A stretch of DNA of 64,000 nt from Rhodocytophaga aerolata (GCF_030503435.1 NZ_JAUKPO010000020.1:1-64000); one strand, 5' to 3'; positions 1 through 8,674 are shown, numbered from the stretch's first letter. The notes: generated by a model from the sequence alone, not told the origin. Made by a program: numbers and translations.

Positions 1-247
1 ATTTGCCTAGAGCCTTTTCGGATATAGGTTTCTGATCTCTTAAGGAAAATAAATTATCGCCAATTCTTATTTCCTGGTGAATTATTCGCCGGGATCGTTT
101 AATCCGCTCAAGGGATTGATCACCAGTCATGTCAATCAATGCATTAGCACTATAGATTGTTCTTTCTTTGATGATGTTGATTGCATTCCTTTCACTTGTT
201 AAATGGTAAAGGAAAGGTCTTTCTTTTATAAATTTTTGTAAATCCAT
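1..247 (-). CDS. DUF7002/DarT-like protein, partial (C-terminus outside window)
   Basis: The first 82 codons of a leftward gene whose end lies outside the window. The ATG at 247 directly precedes, in reading direction, the end of the kinase-PurA gene, whose stop codon occupies 248-250, so the two are coupled. Near the N-terminus the protein reads PFLYHLTSERN, followed about 15 residues later by SANAL. This Y-H-x-T opening, with a helix and then a small-residue turn, is what I know from DUF7002 and DarT-like (DUF4433) ADP-ribosyltransferase-fold families. The identification rests on this short region only. The two-gene-upstream neighbour carries a macro domain, the usual partner of DarT-type enzymes, which makes the call more plausible. 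Function is inferred; catalytic residues beyond the N-terminal His cannot be assessed. Confidence 0.5.
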   Translation of the reverse strand, partial: MDLQKFIKERPFLYHLTSERNAINIIKERTIYSANALIDMTGDQSLERIKRSRRIIHQEIRIGDNLFSLRDQKPISEKALGK

Positions 248-1885
248 TTAGATCCAGTTTCTCCGGTCAATTACAGCACGGAAATCAAATTTAGTTCCTA
301 TTAATGAGACTTTTACACCCGAACAACGTTCAATTTCCTCAATGAACCGACGGGTTTCTTCGGTGAGGTTTTCGTATCTTCTGGCCTGTTCATTCACCAC
401 CGAAATATAATCCGTAAATGTAAGTGCAATATCTGTGGGGGAATTTAACTCACAGGCTTTACGAAATAATGCCCAACTAAATTCGGCGATCCGACGAGGC
501 CGTTTTGTAGTGGTAGTAATTTCTTTAGCTAATAAATTAGCTTCATTTTTTCCTGACCGTTTGGCAATCTCTCCCATATCAATTTCGATGCTTCCAAAAC
601 CTCCTGAATTACCACCCACTCGGATGGGATAGGTTCGGGTTACCATAATAATTTTTCGAATCCGGCGAGGAGAAATACCTGCTTCAGAAAGACAACCTGA
701 GACGGAGGTATCCCGTGAAGTAACGTAAGGATATGGACCGTGGTGTAAACTTAACCCAGACCCTTGCGTGCCTTCCAATAGAATTTTTTTATTTTGACTA
801 TATAACTTTTCTAGTTCAGCAGCAGTATCTCCAATAAAATGCTTGAGGGCATTACAATGTTTAGCTTTATGGGAATCCTCCCCCATTAAACGAGCAATAA
901 TATTAGAAGCAGTTGCTGCTCCTACACCTTGTGCGGTGGAACCTATCTTTTCCTTAACTTTTTCCTCCAGTTCAATATCTTTTGGTGTAATGATATTTGC
1001 ATTGGCATCAATTATTAATCTTCCTTTCTCTATCTCAAATGATTGTATTTCATCGAGCATTTTCGTTAGGTTTAATACAGCACCAGGCCCTATAAGAATC
1101 TTAGCATTAGGTGCTCGATATGATCCAGATGGCAACAAATGAAACACATGATTGTTAGGTTTCTGAAAAACGGTATGGCCGGCATTGGGTCCGCCTACTC
1201 GCATTAAACAATCGTATTCAGGGGAAATATGTGCAGCAATTTGCCCTTTTCCTTCCGAACCAAATTGACCACCAATGATGACATCCACCAGATTATTATG
1301 TGTAGATGGTAGAAGTCTGAAAAAGCTAGCCACCCGGATAAAAACATCCTCAGCGTTACATTTGTCAGTATCAATAATTAAATCAGCTTCTTCTCTCAGA
1401 CTATTAACTTGGGCTTCAGTAGGATCAGATTTATATTGGCTATACTTTTCAAGTTGTTTATCAGGTGGAAGGTCTATATCTTCTCCCCTTTGAGAAAACC
1501 GTTTTTCTAATGTTTGAACTGAAGCTTCTAGATGAATGTGATAAACAAAATAACTATAAGCCTCTCGCATATATTGAATCTGCCCAAGAATGCGAACAGA
1601 ATCAACAACATATAAATCATTACTTGAAAAATCGGAAGCAAATTGATGTTGAAAATAATCGAGAACCCATTTACCTCCTCCTTCACGATCCAGTTTTTCA
1701 CCATACTGTTGAAGAAACGATCGATCAGGTAGTTTACCGTTCAGGTGTTTTTGAGCGAAATAGTATAGTCCTTCTTTTGTTTTGCAATGCTTAAAACCAA
1801 ATCGATTTTCAAGCATTGCCGTTAAGGTACTTTTACCGGTACAAATTTCGCCTGAAAGAACTAAAATAACTTTTTTGTCTCCCAC
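248..1885 (-). CDS. P-loop nucleotide kinase fused to PurA/PurZ-like adenylosuccinate synthetase
   Basis: A 545-residue fusion. Residues 1-195 form a P-loop kinase like nucleoside/nucleotide kinases, with Walker A GEICTGKS near residue 12 and a DSVR segment after the strand that follows. Residues about 200-545 align with adenylosuccinate synthetase: GGQFGSEGKGQ, RVGGPNAGHTV, HLLPSG, LEGTQGSGLSLHHGPYPYVTS in outline, and a late TTTTKRPRR loop. The synthetase part is about 345 residues, shorter than bacterial PurA (about 430) and close to archaeal and phage PurZ forms. The catalytic Asp of PurA (GDEGKGK) is Ser here, and the final Lys of that motif is Gln. Loss of this Asp is a reported hallmark of phage PurZ, which uses dGMP. 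It overlaps the ImmA-macro gene by 25 bp. Substrate is inferred; a housekeeping PurA role is unlikely given the fusion and context. Confidence 0.8.
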   Translation of the reverse strand: MGDKKVILVLSGEICTGKSTLTAMLENRFGFKHCKTKEGLYYFAQKHLNGKLPDRSFLQQYGEKLDREGGGKWVLDYFQHQFASDFSSNDLYVVDSVRILGQIQYMREAYSYFVYHIHLEASVQTLEKRFSQRGEDIDLPPDKQLEKYSQYKSDPTEAQVNSLREEADLIIDTDKCNAEDVFIRVASFFRLLPSTHNNLVDVIIGGQFGSEGKGQIAAHISPEYDCLMRVGGPNAGHTVFQKPNNHVFHLLPSGSYRAPNAKILIGPGAVLNLTKMLDEIQSFEIEKGRLIIDANANIITPKDIELEEKVKEKIGSTAQGVGAATASNIIARLMGEDSHKAKHCNALKHFIGDTAAELEKLYSQNKKILLEGTQGSGLSLHHGPYPYVTSRDTSVSGCLSEAGISPRRIRKIIMVTRTYPIRVGGNSGGFGSIEIDMGEIAKRSGKNEANLLAKEITTTTKRPRRIAEFSWALFRKACELNSPTDIALTFTDYISVVNEQARRYENLTEETRRFIEEIERCSGVKVSLIGTKFDFRAVIDRRNWI

Positions 1886-3492
1886 GTTGATTGTTCTTTA
1901 AATACGGTGAGGTTCGATTTTTCTTTTGGATTATAGGGTTTCCCAGGCAATAAATAGATACATACCTTGATATTGTAACTAGTCAGCTCATCGTGAATCA
2001 TTCCGATTATTAAATTCCAATCTCCTCCAGCATGACCTGCACCAATTGTTGGCATATGAATCGATGCCTCCATATCTAAAGCGGTTGTCCTTAACTGGAT
2101 AAGCCCTTTTCGAAGTTCATTATATTTCAATGGAATTTCATTATCCTTAGGGAATAATCCTTTCTGAGCCAGAATTTGAAAAACAAACAAGTCTCGATCT
2201 AATTGCACTAGGTTTGTGTTACCTAAAATGAAACGGGATCGATCTGCTTTCCACTCTTGTACTGCCTCCTTCACCTTGGGGTAATTCTTACTAAGTGATT
2301 TACCAAATCCACTTCCTAAAGCACCACTCGTATTGACCACCTGAGCAATAATTTTTTTCCCTTTCCCACGGGGTTTGGTTGCATCGCCAAATTCGATAAT
2401 GACCTTTCTTTCATCGGCCGCAGTTGGCGCAAGGTGTTCTGGAACGAGCAGAATCCCCACTCGAGGTTTCTTTTCACGACGGTAGGCTGAAATACCAGCA
2501 CTTGAAGCATGAAAACGGTGCCCATTTGAAAGTTCCCATGGCGTAGTATCCTCTGCTGTATGCCCTGGCGTAAAGCAATCAAAGGCTCCTGATTCTGCAG
2601 GTATTTCAAATCCTGGAGATAATTTTACAGGGAATGTTTTGGAAGCTGAATAATAATCGAGTGTAATTCTGTTATTCGATTCAAATATGCCAATGATTAC
2701 TGCACATGGTTTATCGATAACCTCTGTATACCGAATAAAAACCGATTCTAAAGACGCTTTGTATCGAGTTGCTAATTGAATTAGTCCTTTCATAGAAGAC
2801 TCTGCCTGATTTGCATCATGTGAAAATATTGCATAAGGTAGCTGTATCTCAGCTGCTGCTGCATTGCACAATCGCTCTAGTTGTCTATTCTCAACTGGAA
2901 ATTCTTCTCGATTATGAATAGCTTGAGCACAATCCGAAAATAAAGTATGGGCAATTTCATGAGCAACTGAAAAATTGACTCTAGTCTGCTTTTGTTGCGG
3001 ATTATATTGAATTTGAAAACTTGAATTTGGTTTAGGAATAATTCGTGCATCTATAACCTGATCATTAGGTATGATATCAAAACCTAAGTATCCAGCGAGT
3101 GCAATAGGGTCATATGGTGGGCCCTGCCATCCTAATTCAAATCCTTTGAATACTAGGTCACGAGCTCGACTTTTGATTTCATTTATTGGATCCTCATTTT
3201 GTGATTCGTAAATTAACTGCTTTACTGAAGGATGGTTCCAATACCTCTCAGAAACACCATAATTATTGTTTTTCCATTTCGATTCTTGTTTTTGTAACTC
3301 AGGTAAACTGGGCTGAAGCTGTTTTTGAAGCTCTCTAATTTTAGCCATTCCTTTAGAAACAACGGACTCTACGTCATACCCTTCTTCTGTCAAATATTCC
3401 TTTGCTCTTTGGGCTGAAGAGCTGTTATGTTCAATATTTGACATTATGAGCCGTAGAAAATTATCTTTAGTAAATTTGATGTCCTCGCTCAT
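1861..3492 (-). CDS. ImmA/IrrE-type metallopeptidase fused to a TARG1-like macro domain
   Basis: A 543-residue two-domain protein. Residues about 105-290 resemble the ImmA/IrrE (DUF955) peptidases, with the zinc motif HEIAH at 178-182 after a strand reading RVNFSVA. Residues about 345-525 look like a macro domain of the TARG1/ALC1 type: a GDATKP-like turn, an AQVVNTSGALGSGFG loop, and a late HMPTIGAGHAGGDW segment. The first 100 residues are mostly helical and unassigned. ImmA-type enzymes usually cleave a repressor under stress, and macro domains bind or remove ADP-ribose. It overlaps the sigma-like gene by 4 bp (ATGA), so the genes are translationally coupled. The sigma-like neighbour is a natural candidate for regulation by the peptidase, but this is inference. 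Confidence 0.82.
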   Translation of the reverse strand: MSEDIKFTKDNFLRLIMSNIEHNSSSAQRAKEYLTEEGYDVESVVSKGMAKIRELQKQLQPSLPELQKQESKWKNNNYGVSERYWNHPSVKQLIYESQNEDPINEIKSRARDLVFKGFELGWQGPPYDPIALAGYLGFDIIPNDQVIDARIIPKPNSSFQIQYNPQQKQTRVNFSVAHEIAHTLFSDCAQAIHNREEFPVENRQLERLCNAAAAEIQLPYAIFSHDANQAESSMKGLIQLATRYKASLESVFIRYTEVIDKPCAVIIGIFESNNRITLDYYSASKTFPVKLSPGFEIPAESGAFDCFTPGHTAEDTTPWELSNGHRFHASSAGISAYRREKKPRVGILLVPEHLAPTAADERKVIIEFGDATKPRGKGKKIIAQVVNTSGALGSGFGKSLSKNYPKVKEAVQEWKADRSRFILGNTNLVQLDRDLFVFQILAQKGLFPKDNEIPLKYNELRKGLIQLRTTALDMEASIHMPTIGAGHAGGDWNLIIGMIHDELTSYNIKVCIYLLPGKPYNPKEKSNLTVFKEQSTWETKKLF

Positions 3493-4079
3493 AGTGTTTG
3501 ATTTATATTGTATTTTTTTGCTATTTTATCTAAGATCCTGTTTAACCTTTTCATGGCATTGTCAAAATCATTCTCTGATAATTCTGCTTCCTCCATAACT
3601 TCTCTCCGCTTATACCCCTTCTCTCTAATTAAGTTAAAAACCAGTAAAGCTAAGGTATCATTAGCCAATTTTGTATGAATTTCAGCAAGAATTAGTTGGT
3701 AATCTAATTCATCATCGAAATTAGCGCATACAAATGGCATAAGCGATTCAAAGTACCAGTCACTATCATCCGATTCATCTTGTGCGCCCCAAAAGGATAA
3801 ATTTACTGTGGATTTGTTCTCAGAACTTTTTAAGTCATTACTGATTAGCCTTCGGAGAATATAATATTTAAGATAATTAACTAAAGATCCTTTAGAAGGA
3901 TCATATAGTTCCGGGTTCATTAAATGCTGGCTGATAGATTCCTGCACATAATCATCCACTTGCATTCCCTTTGCATAGGAATCGGACTGCTTTCCACGAG
4001 GCCATTTGTGGGATTTTAAAAGCTGATGAGTAAAGGCCAGCAACTGAGTATATAGATCTTCCGAGATAACTGTATCCAT
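3489..4079 (-). CDS. Sigma-factor-like regulatory protein
   Basis: A protein of 196 residues from the ATG at 4079; a GTG at 4103 would add eight residues and is less likely. The middle shows a sigma region 2-like helix pattern (DDYVQESISQHL, then DPSKGSLVNYLKYYILRRLISN), and the last 60 residues a region 4-like helix-turn-helix (REKGYKRREVMEEAELSEN). Acidic residues separate the two. It is first in the leftward operon and overlaps the ImmA-macro gene by 4 bp. It may direct transcription of the operon or act as a sensor whose stability the peptidase controls. The sigma assignment is by pattern only; an anti-sigma partner is not visible. Confidence 0.6.
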   Translation of the reverse strand: MDTVISEDLYTQLLAFTHQLLKSHKWPRGKQSDSYAKGMQVDDYVQESISQHLMNPELYDPSKGSLVNYLKYYILRRLISNDLKSSENKSTVNLSFWGAQDESDDSDWYFESLMPFVCANFDDELDYQLILAEIHTKLANDTLALLVFNLIREKGYKRREVMEEAELSENDFDNAMKRLNRILDKIAKKYNINQTL

Positions 4080-4210
4080 GTAACATAAAGATTTTAGCCG
4101 CACCGGGTGAGTTTACTATTCTATGCTATTAAAGTAATTTTTTTTTCCACGTGCGGCAAAAAATACTTTTTGGATAGCATTGCTCTGTATAAACAATTTT
4201 TCAACTAATT
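4080..4210. promoter_or_regulatory. Divergent promoter region of two defence-type operons
   Basis: About 130 bp separate the ATGs of the sigma-like gene and the ubiquitin-like gene. It contains an inverted repeat, GCCGCAC at 4097-4103 and GTGCGGC at 4151-4157, a candidate operator, and a long T-run between the arms. The rightward gene has the leader ATTTTTCAACTAATT at 4196-4210 directly before its ATG, the same U-rich leader seen at many leftward genes of this window. I see no perfect TAnnTTTG box here, so the promoters are not placed exactly. Confidence 0.5.
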
Positions 4211-4897
4211 ATGGAAATACAGAAACACCACAGACCTGGCGCACCTCGCCAGCTAGAGCTCAAGATTGAAAATCAGCTATTTTATACTGATCAGCAGTAT
4301 TGGACCGGAACAGAATTAAAAGCGAAAGCAGGCATTCCAATGGAAACAGAATTATTTCTTTCTATCCAAAAGCCTTACCAGGACGAACTTATCGAGAATG
4401 ATACCCGTGTCAATCTTGCTCGCCCCGAAACTGAGTACTTCTATGTTAAAAAGAAGCTACTGTACACAATAAACAAAGTAGAATTTACCTCTTACAAACA
4501 GTACATCAGAGGAAGTCAAATTCGGGAGCAAGGCAAAATATCACCCGAAGATGAAATTTACTTGGATAATAAAGAAGGTTGGGAGGATGACCCGATTCTA
4601 GATGACGAATTTGTCGATCTAGCCCGCCCTGGTAAAGAGCATTTTTACTCAAAAAGGATCGGCACAGAAATTATCCTGATTATTAACGGCAGGGATCGTT
4701 CATGGAGTAAAAAAACTATCTCATTTGCAGAAGTGATCCACTTGAAGGATGGCACTGGCGAAAACGGTTCCAAAGCATATACTATAACATATACAGATGG
4801 GCATCCACAAAATCCATCCGGAGAAATGGCCAAAGGAGAAGTAGTACGAGTTAAAAACCAAATGAGATTTTATGTTACAGCAACTGATAAGTCATAG
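4211..4897 (+). CDS. Multiubiquitin protein (three ubiquitin-like repeats)
   Basis: A 228-residue protein with three tandem beta-grasp repeats, roughly residues 14-78, 81-145 and 148-228. The first two each end in a V-[ND]-L-A-R-P-x-x-E-x-F-Y signature. The last one has the pattern of bacterial multiubiquitin domains: ING-x-x-x-x-W, KKTISFAEV, YTITYTDG, KGEVVRVKN and the terminal VTATDKS. There is no C-terminal Gly-Gly. This matches the multiubiquitin (MUB) family found in bacterial ubiquitin-like operons. The E1-like gene starts inside its last 26 bp. Role: probably the modifier that is activated and conjugated, or carried, by the next protein; its targets are unknown. No deubiquitinase-like JAB gene is next to it. 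Confidence 0.85.
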   Translation: MEIQKHHRPGAPRQLELKIENQLFYTDQQYWTGTELKAKAGIPMETELFLSIQKPYQDELIENDTRVNLARPETEYFYVKKKLLYTINKVEFTSYKQYIRGSQIREQGKISPEDEIYLDNKEGWEDDPILDDEFVDLARPGKEHFYSKRIGTEIILIINGRDRSWSKKTISFAEVIHLKDGTGENGSKAYTITYTDGHPQNPSGEMAKGEVVRVKNQMRFYVTATDKS

Positions 4898-6044
4898 TCC
4901 TGATTTGAAAAAATTGAGAGACGAAGGGTATGAATTGGAAAGGAAAGGTGGATACTTGTGTATCCACCATATCCCATATGTAACCTCATCACGCAAGGTT
5001 GCATACGGAACCTTAATTAGCGATTTAAGTATTACAGGTAACAAGGCTGGCCCACCTTCAACACATGCGATCTATTTCATGGGAGAGGTACCATGCCACA
5101 AAGATGGAACAAGGATGGATGAAATCATTAATTCTAGTCCTAACCAACCTATTGAGGGGTTAATTGGCAACCATTATTTTTCGAGTAAACCTGCTTCTGG
5201 AAAATATGATAACAATTACGATAAGTTTACTCGCTACATCAATTTATTATCAACCCCAGCCCGGTCCATTGATCCTTTAGCCACTGCGCTTACCTTTAAA
5301 CCATACATTGATGACGAAGAAAGTGTATTTCACTACTTTGATTCTAACGCTAGTCGAGCCAACATTGATCAATTGATGGATGTTTTTAAGTCACAATGTA
5401 TTGCTATTATAGGACTAGGCGGATCTGGTTCTTATATCCTTGATTTTGTATCTAAAACACCGGTAGCTGAGATTCACCTTTTTGACGCAGATGTCTTTTC
5501 ACAACATAATGCTTTCCGCTGTCCAGGTGCTGCTTCTATAGATATTTTGGAAAAATCGCCTTTGAAAGTTGATTATTTTGCAAACATATATTCTAAAATG
5601 CACAAAGGGATTCAGGTTCACCCAGAGTTCATAACCCAACATAATATCCAAAAGCTGAGCGGATTTAATTATGTTTTCATCTGCATAGACAAAAATTCAC
5701 TTCGGAGTGATATTATCAATGGGTTAAGTCTTTTGGAAATTAACTTCATTGATGTAGGCCTAGGTGTCAATCTTCAGGATGGTAAGTTGATCGGCATAAT
5801 CCGGACAACAACTGGTATACAACAATCCTATGACCATCTTATCAAAAGAATCAGTACTGAAGATACTGATAATAATGAGTACGTCACGAACATACAAATT
5901 GCCGACTTGAATGCAATGAATGCATGCAAGGCTGTGGAAAAATGGAAAAAGCTAAGTGGGTTTTACCAAGATGATATTGGAGAACTACATAGCACCTATA
6001 CGTTAAGTGCATCAATGTTACTAAATGGAGACTTTACAGCCTAA
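4872..6044 (+). CDS. E2-like plus E1-like (ThiF) ubiquitin-activating protein
   Basis: A 390-residue protein. The first 150 residues resemble the N-terminal E2-like domain of DUF6791 type, with THAIYFMGEVPC at about 64-75, where Cys75 is the candidate thioester residue. Residues 175-390 are a ThiF/E1 adenylation domain: nucleotide loop GLGGSG at 181-186, an IHLFDAD strand at 201-207, then HNAFR with Cys217 right after the arginine. In this family ATP adenylates the C-terminus of a ubiquitin-like protein. The start overlaps the multiubiquitin gene by 26 bp, and its own end overlaps the DUF6527 gene by 20 bp, so the three proteins are likely made together. Whether Cys217 or Cys75 is catalytic cannot be told from sequence. 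Confidence 0.82.
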   Translation: MLQQLISHSPDLKKLRDEGYELERKGGYLCIHHIPYVTSSRKVAYGTLISDLSITGNKAGPPSTHAIYFMGEVPCHKDGTRMDEIINSSPNQPIEGLIGNHYFSSKPASGKYDNNYDKFTRYINLLSTPARSIDPLATALTFKPYIDDEESVFHYFDSNASRANIDQLMDVFKSQCIAIIGLGGSGSYILDFVSKTPVAEIHLFDADVFSQHNAFRCPGAASIDILEKSPLKVDYFANIYSKMHKGIQVHPEFITQHNIQKLSGFNYVFICIDKNSLRSDIINGLSLLEINFIDVGLGVNLQDGKLIGIIRTTTGIQQSYDHLIKRISTEDTDNNEYVTNIQIADLNAMNACKAVEKWKKLSGFYQDDIGELHSTYTLSASMLLNGDFTA

Positions 6045-6462
6045 GTTTGTCGATGTAATACCTGAAAAGCTTGAAGATGGTATAATATATATTTCAATGA
6101 ATAGAAGTATTGCTCTACACTTATGTGTTTGCGGATGTCAGAATGAAGTAGTTACTCCCTTTTCACCAACAGATTGGGAGTTGCGATTTGATGGTAGTTC
6201 CATTTCGCTATATCCTTCGATTGGGAACTGGGAATTTCCTTGTAAATCCCACTATTGGGTTACAAGAAATGTTATTAAATATTCAAATACCTGGAATAAA
6301 AAGCAAATTCAGGCTGGCCGAGATCAAGACAAACGTAATAAAGCAATATATTCCAATCATAAAGTAGTTAATATGGCAATTTTAAAGCCCGTTATAGTAA
6401 AAAAATCTAGGTTGTTAAAATTATGTAATCAACTTTTGAGCTTATTGAAAATTAAAATATAG
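6025..6462 (+). CDS. DUF6527 family protein of ubiquitin-like operon
   Basis: A 145-residue protein with a cysteine knuckle CVCGC at 34-38, a SPTDW turn, YPSIGNW, and then a CKSHYW segment at 73-78. These are the signatures I know from DUF6527, a small family found next to multiubiquitin and E1 genes. Cys34, Cys36, Cys38, Cys73 and His76 could bind a metal ion. The C-terminal 40 residues are basic. Its biochemical role is not established; a peptidase or an adaptor role has to stay open. It is the last gene of the three-gene operon, with a 20 bp overlap with the E1-like gene. Confidence 0.78.
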   Translation: METLQPKFVDVIPEKLEDGIIYISMNRSIALHLCVCGCQNEVVTPFSPTDWELRFDGSSISLYPSIGNWEFPCKSHYWVTRNVIKYSNTWNKKQIQAGRDQDKRNKAIYSNHKVVNMAILKPVIVKKSRLLKLCNQLLSLLKIKI

Positions 6463-6503
6463 AGATATCTTCGTTTTCTCTGAAAACATGAGACCAATTT
6501 ACT

Positions 6504-7430
6504 ATGAAACTTATCTATTTGAAGCGTTTATCCTTTTTCCTCATTCTAATACTGAGCTTATCCTCTTTTACCTATGGCTGGAATAAGCCTACCCATATGG
6601 TCATCGGTGCCATTACCTATCGGGAACTGAAAGCCACCTCTCCTAAAGTATTAGAAAGGATACTGGCCATCCTCAAACAGCATCCGTATTATCAGACGCA
6701 GTGGAAAGATGAAATGAGCAAATACAAGCTAGTAGAGGAAGAAGATCTTTATCTGTTTATGATCGCTGCCCGGTGGCCAGATGATGTGCGAAGTGGAGAA
6801 GGTAACTATCACCATCCTACCTGGCATTATATCAACTATCCCTTTCAACCTGCAGAAAAACAAGCATCAGAGACTTATTCTATAGCAGGTGAAACTATTG
6901 TTACGGCATTTGAAGAGAACCTAGCTATCTTGAAAAGTAATGTAGAGGATAGTAAAAAGGCAGTTGCCTTATGTTGGGTCATGCACCTGATTGGGGATGT
7001 ACATCAACCCTTGCATACGGCTACTTATATCACGGACCTATATCCACAAGGAGATAAGGGAGGCAATTTAGTGAAGATCAAGGTAGAGGAAAATGCCAAA
7101 ACGATCAATCTACATGCCCTATGGGATGGATTAATTCTTGGTTCAGGAAATTATCAAGACATCCTCAACACAGCCATAGAGCTACGCCATAGAATCACTA
7201 GAAACACTCTGGTTGAATTGAAAGAGAAGGATTTTTCACAGTGGGCTAAGGCAAGTTATGAGTTAGCCAAAACAAAGGCCTATCTCAATGGAGCACTTAT
7301 AGGCAGCACAGATGATAACAATGGCGCACTATTACCTAAAGGCTATACCACATCTGCAAAGGCAGTTGGTGAGAAACAAGTAGTCTTATCTGCTTATCGA
7401 CTTTTCGAGTTGTTAATACATGTGTTATAA
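6504..7430 (+). CDS. Secreted S1/P1-type nuclease
   Basis: A 308-residue zinc-dependent nuclease of the S1/P1 family, which degrades single-stranded DNA and RNA. Residues 1-25 are a signal peptide ending in FTYG, so the mature protein starts at Trp26, the conserved N-terminal zinc ligand, followed by His31. Other ligands visible in order are the Asp pair of ARWPDD, the His of PTWHYIN, the HLIGDVHQPLH block (His, Asp, His) and the LHALWDG block (His, Asp). All are in the family order, so the enzyme looks intact. It is periplasmic or secreted. It sits after the ubiquitin-like operon with a 41 bp gap and could be separately transcribed; a hairpin with GTTTTC and GAAAAC arms lies in that gap. Confidence 0.88.
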   Translation: MKLIYLKRLSFFLILILSLSSFTYGWNKPTHMVIGAITYRELKATSPKVLERILAILKQHPYYQTQWKDEMSKYKLVEEEDLYLFMIAARWPDDVRSGEGNYHHPTWHYINYPFQPAEKQASETYSIAGETIVTAFEENLAILKSNVEDSKKAVALCWVMHLIGDVHQPLHTATYITDLYPQGDKGGNLVKIKVEENAKTINLHALWDGLILGSGNYQDILNTAIELRHRITRNTLVELKEKDFSQWAKASYELAKTKAYLNGALIGSTDDNNGALLPKGYTTSAKAVGEKQVVLSAYRLFELLIHVL

Positions 7431-7550
7431 AAGTAACCTTACCTCAATTATCTTATAGCCTATTACACGTTTGAGCACCCATAAGTAGCGCTCATGCAGT
7501 GGTCCATCTGGTTTGTGCATACTTAGGTTATCGGGGTTAGTTTAATGAAT

Positions 7551-8480
7551 TTATTGGATATAATGCATTTTCATCTGGCAAAAGGCATCTATGGCAGTCC
7601 GATGATCATACTTAGGTTTGCCCTTTTCATTGCGTTCAGCCAAGATGTTTTTAAGTATTTTTTTATTCTGAATAAGGTATTTTTCACAGGCAATTCTAAA
7701 CCAATATGGCGTAGTACCGATGATTTTATTATCTAAGTTCCGCACATACACAAAATATCGTTGATTGCCTCTGTTATACTGTTCGTCTACGATAAGCTGA
7801 GCCAGTTTCATTAATTCATAATTGGGAATCCGGTTGCGGTACCGGTCGATATCGTCTAACTGGTGATGAAAACGGATAACCGAACAGTTCTGCCATACCC
7901 TAGGATGCAAGGCAGACAAAGACTGATAATGAATGAGTAAATCTAAATCTCTATGCCTGTTTGTGGTAATTGCTCCGATCAGCTCCACAGTATTTACGCC
8001 AATCACATAGTTGTTTATATCTTCCATGACTAGCATCCCATTAGTATAAGTAGTCAGCAATTGATACAAAGTCTGGCATTTTTCATCTATGGTCATTGGC
8101 TGGCCATCCGCTTTTAAGGGTACTACTCGTCTGGCCTCAATAGCTTTGAGCCTTGATACATCTTCTACAGCTACTGATACAAACTTTTCGTAAGACCGTT
8201 CTAGTGGTGCATTCACATCAAAAACGAGTACTTTTCTGCCTTTTTTGGTAGGAGTAGTTTGCAAATACCTTTCGATTTCTTTGATAGAGGTATAGGTTTT
8301 TCCAACGCCCTTCATGCCACAAACGACCATCATTAACGGCTCACGTGGTTCTTTAGCTTGTTTTGGCACATTGCCAGAAGGCATTGGAGGCCTATCTTTA
8401 ATTGTAATTTGAGCAGGCTTTTGTGACCGATTTTGGTCACCCTGCTTACCTTTTGCTGTAGTAACTTCTGCTTTGCTCAT
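7551..8480 (-). CDS. P-loop ATPase, Zot/HerA-like
   Basis: A 309-residue ATPase with Walker A GMKGVGKT near residue 58 and a Walker B strand LVMEDINN near 150. The fold pattern resembles the Zot/pI morphogenesis ATPases of filamentous phages and the HerA/FtsK-like packaging or transfer ATPases. No membrane segment follows, unlike classical Zot. A basic N-terminal tail of about 35 residues contains one copy of the palindrome family at 8423-8440. The gene is convergent with the S1/P1 nuclease and is preceded by the leader TATTTTTTAATCTCC upstream of its ATG. Role in DNA packaging, transfer or virion assembly is inferred. Confidence 0.6.
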   Translation of the reverse strand: MSKAEVTTAKGKQGDQNRSQKPAQITIKDRPPMPSGNVPKQAKEPREPLMMVVCGMKGVGKTYTSIKEIERYLQTTPTKKGRKVLVFDVNAPLERSYEKFVSVAVEDVSRLKAIEARRVVPLKADGQPMTIDEKCQTLYQLLTTYTNGMLVMEDINNYVIGVNTVELIGAITTNRHRDLDLLIHYQSLSALHPRVWQNCSVIRFHHQLDDIDRYRNRIPNYELMKLAQLIVDEQYNRGNQRYFVYVRNLDNKIIGTTPYWFRIACEKYLIQNKKILKNILAERNEKGKPKYDHRTAIDAFCQMKMHYIQ

Positions 8481-8597
8481 TGATTTAGGAGATTAAAAAA
8501 TAGCAGATGAATAGGTCTATAATGCATTTTGGCCGTTTGTTATAGGCTTTGGTCAGTAGGTGAATGCAAGAGCGGCCATAAGCAAAAGGCCTCTGAT

Positions 8598-8631
8598 TGG
8601 ACCGTAATTGGTCCATAGACCGGAACCGGTC
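8598..8631. repeat. Tandem pair of intergenic 6-nt-spacer palindromes
   Basis: TGGACC-GTAATT-GGTCCA at 8598-8615 is followed two bases later by GACC-GGAACC-GGTC at 8618-8631. They lie in the 194 bp gap between the ATPase gene and the small membrane protein gene, so at least these copies are not maintained for a protein sequence. A similar tandem pair is coding at 26937-26971. Confidence 0.85.
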
Positions 8632-8674
8632 AAAGGACTTTGCCATAAAAAATAACTCTTGCGATTAAAAGTGA

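Noticed and set aside
1465-1794. Rightward open frame of 109 codons inside the kinase domain
   Set aside because: The opposite strand carries an intact kinase fold with Walker A motif; this is a shadow.
248-1885. Housekeeping purA
   Set aside because: Fusion to a kinase, short length, changed catalytic Asp and overlap with ImmA-macro argue against it.
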